Shown: positions 62,469 through 64,000 of the stretch, piece after piece
Position numbering within the stretch: the stretch's first letter is position 1
How the letters are laid out: every line of letters begins with the position of its first letter
From: Rhizobium leguminosarum bv. viciae USDA 2370
Lineage (GTDB): Bacteria; Pseudomonadota; Alphaproteobacteria; Rhizobiales; Rhizobiaceae
Direction of reading: 5' to 3'
Assembly: GCF_002008365.1 (NCBI RefSeq)
Contig: NZ_MRDL01000059.1
Coordinates: 62,001 to 126,000 of the forward strand
Length of the DNA stretch: 64,000 bases
Position numbers and translations under genes: made by a program
Notes under the pieces: model-generated
Databases searched by the model: none
Told to the model about the DNA's origin: nothing
Seen by the model: only the letters and a program-made list of their open reading frames with translations

Positions 62469-63127
62469 GGTTGCTGCTCTTTCGATGCTTCGACGAGCCC
62501 GCCGCGGACGGCCATGACCGCGGCCTGCGTCCGGTCTCCGGCGCCCAGTTTGCCGATGATGCGCTCAACGTGGATCTTCACGGTACCGGGCGAGATCTTC
62601 AGGGCCCTGGCGATCTCCTTGTTGGTCAGGCCCTCGGCCACCTTCGACAGGACTTCGCGCTCCCGGATCGTCAGGGTCTCCAAAGCGCTGCTGTTGGTCT
62701 GCGGCTTGGTGGCGGCGCGGCGCAATAGTTTTGCGACGAGCGGACCGTCGAAGAAGGCATCACCCTGAAGGACCCGCCGGATCGTGCGGAGAATGTCTTC
62801 CCGGCTGGCGTCCTTGAGCAGGTAGCCCGTAGCGCCGGCCTCGATCGCCGCTTCCAGGTAGTCGAGGCTGTCATGCATCGTGATGATCATGACGCGTGTT
62901 CCCGGCGACACGCGCCGGATCTCCCTCGTCGCGGCGAGGCCGTCCAGGCGAGGCATGCGGATGTCGAGGAGAGCGAGATCCGGTTTGTGCAGCGTACAGG
63001 CCTCCACCGCTTCCACGCCGTCGCGCACGTCCCAGGCGACATGAAAATCGTCTTCACCGCCGATCATGGCGATAAGGCCTGCACGGGCGATGTCATGATC
63101 GTCGGCGACAAGGATCGATGCCGTCAT
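62465..63127 (-). CDS. NarL/FixJ-family response regulator
   Basis: 220 residues. Receiver domain: ILVADDHDIARAGLIAMI, phospho-Asp in LALLDIRMPRLDGLAA, Lys in YLLKDASRED. The LuxR-type HTH at the C-terminus reads TIREREVLSKVAEGLTNKEIARAL and SPGTVKIHVERI. ATGA overlaps join it to kinase genes on both sides. Its partner is probably the GAF-containing NarX/DegS-type kinase just upstream. Confidence 0.9.
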   Translation of the reverse strand: MTASILVADDHDIARAGLIAMIGGEDDFHVAWDVRDGVEAVEACTLHKPDLALLDIRMPRLDGLAATREIRRVSPGTRVMIITMHDSLDYLEAAIEAGATGYLLKDASREDILRTIRRVLQGDAFFDGPLVAKLLRRAATKPQTNSSALETLTIREREVLSKVAEGLTNKEIARALKISPGTVKIHVERIIGKLGAGDRTQAAVMAVRGGLVEASKEQQP

Positions 63128-64000
63128 TCTGATGTCGTCTCCTGCGAAATCGGAGCGGTGGCGCGCACATGTGTGCCCCCCGAAGACCCGACGCTGATCT
63201 CGATCCGGCCGCCGAGCAGCGCCAGCCGTTCACGCATGCCGACAATGCCTAGGCGCCCGCCCCGCATCTGGGGATGGCGCAGCTCGCTGATGCCTTTGCC
63301 ATCATCGATCACTTCGAGATGCGCTTCGCCCGCGCCATCCTCGAAGAGACGGACGACCAGGCGGCTCGCCTCGGCGTGCTTGATGACATTGGTGATCGCT
63401 TCCTGCGCGACACGATAGAAGATGATTCCCGTCGATGCCGGCCAGCGATCGGCGGCGGCATCGAGATCGGCGATCACCTCGAGATCATCGATCGCATCGA
63501 GACGCGTACGCAGGGCCGCGGCGACGCCGAGATCATCGAGCTCGGGCGGGCGAAGATCGGCGATGGCCGCCCTGAGATCGGCAACGGAATGGCGCGCGAG
63601 CGCGGCGAGCTGGTCGATTTCGGGTTTCAGGGCGTGCGCGTCGCCGATGCGGGCCGCAAGGTCCTGCAGCCGATAGCTTAGGCCTGCTACAAATTGCGCC
63701 GAGCCGTCGTGAAGATCGAGCGCCACCCGCTGCCGCTCCTGCTCCTGCGACTGGATCAGCTGCGCGACAAGGGCCGCGAGCTCACTGCGCTGCCGCTGGA
63801 GATCGCCGAGAAGCGCCTGATTTTCCGCCGCCTGCCGGTTAAGATTGTAGGCGTCGGCGAGCTGCCCCGCCACCACCTCCAATGTCTGCCGGTCGTCGGC
63901 ATCGATGGCGCGCGCTTTTGACGATCCGATGATCGTCAGGCAGAGATCGGAACCGGCTTGCGAGGCAAATAAGATGTTATCGCTTTCCGGGCTCGTTGAC
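63124..64000 (-). CDS. NarX/DegS-type sensor histidine kinase, 5' part cut by window end
   Basis: The reading frame is open to the window end, giving at least 291 residues. The visible part begins in what looks like a GAF domain (about DNILFASQAGSDLCLTIIGS through DDRQTLEVVAGQLADAY). A coiled coil follows (RQAAENQALLGDLQRQRSEL), then the HisKA_3 helix QEQERQRVALDLHDGSAQF with His in DLHDG. The ATPase zone has YRVAQEAITNVIKHAEASR, VIDDGKG and GIVGMRERLALLGG. It is the first gene of a four-gene two-component unit. The start lies outside the window. An ATG-free frame before 63882 means the shorter version is an artefact. Confidence 0.87.
   Translation of the reverse strand, partial: STSPESDNILFASQAGSDLCLTIIGSSKARAIDADDRQTLEVVAGQLADAYNLNRQAAENQALLGDLQRQRSELAALVAQLIQSQEQERQRVALDLHDGSAQFVAGLSYRLQDLAARIGDAHALKPEIDQLAALARHSVADLRAAIADLRPPELDDLGVAAALRTRLDAIDDLEVIADLDAAADRWPASTGIIFYRVAQEAITNVIKHAEASRLVVRLFEDGAGEAHLEVIDDGKGISELRHPQMRGGRLGIVGMRERLALLGGRIEISVGSSGGTHVRATAPISQETTSE

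Noticed and set aside
1..64000. CRISPR arrays, tRNA or rRNA genes
   Set aside because: No regularly spaced direct repeats and no cloverleaf or rRNA-like stretches were seen while reading both strands.

Overview
The window reads as a GC-rich alphaproteobacterial replicon, most likely from a Rhizobium-type member of the Rhizobiaceae. It holds no rRNA, tRNA, ribosomal or other core housekeeping genes. It is a run of catabolic operons, each with its own transporter and regulator, plus two-component and small stress or redox genes. Together with two palindromes that fit the repABC parS pattern (46.7 and 47.7 kb), this suggests a large plasmid or chromid rather than the main chromosome. That replicon assignment is an inference.

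Layout. 0-0.2 kb: tail of an HTH regulator. 0.5-7.8 kb: a glycoside and sugar-oxidation cluster: GH15 glucoamylase-like hydrolase, GMC flavoprotein with a cysteine motif for an Fe-S cluster, ferritin-like protein, FAD-dehydrogenase small subunit and two TIM-barrel sugar isomerase/epimerase-type proteins. 7.9-10.4 kb: a metallo-beta-lactamase-fold protein and a pyruvate-decarboxylase-type ThDP enzyme. 10.6-22.9 kb (minus strand): livKHMGF ABC transporter, aminotransferase, LysR regulator, then hyuA-hyuB-SDR-HpaI-type aldolase. Matching DNA elements of about 50 bp lie upstream of both hyuA and livK. 23.4-28.3 kb (minus): FadR-type regulator, TRAP transporter and an L-idonate-5-dehydrogenase-like enzyme. 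28.5-28.8 kb: a small Thr-rich secreted protein.

28.9-42.4 kb: a D-apiose catabolic locus. A divergent GntR regulator faces a RuBisCO-like protein, a DUF1537 kinase, D-apionate oxidoisomerase, a sugar ABC transporter with a DUF2291 lipoprotein, D-apiose dehydrogenase, D-apionate lactonase and a DhaK/DhaL kinase pair. The genes predict apiose import, then conversion through apionolactone, apionate and 3-oxo-isoapionate to its 4-phosphate, which the RuBisCO-like protein cleaves. Two 23-bp operator-like sites sit before the RuBisCO-like gene and before apnO.

42.7-45.7 kb: SDR, a frameshifted IS5-type transposase remnant, a GNAT acetyltransferase and a PCMT-like methyltransferase. 45.7-49.1 kb: about 3.4 kb with no gene I can support, carrying both parS-like palindromes. 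49.1-54.5 kb: BrkB/YihY membrane protein, a trans-sulfuration-type PLP enzyme, cupin, NmrA-like protein, an AhpD-like protein and a short histidine kinase. 54.6-57.8 kb: thioesterase, acyl-CoA ligase and a thiolase lacking its second catalytic Cys. 57.8-59.8 kb: MDR oxidoreductase, HxlR regulator and a SnoaL-like secreted protein. 60.0-64.0 kb: a tightly packed set of four two-component genes, the first cut by the window end.
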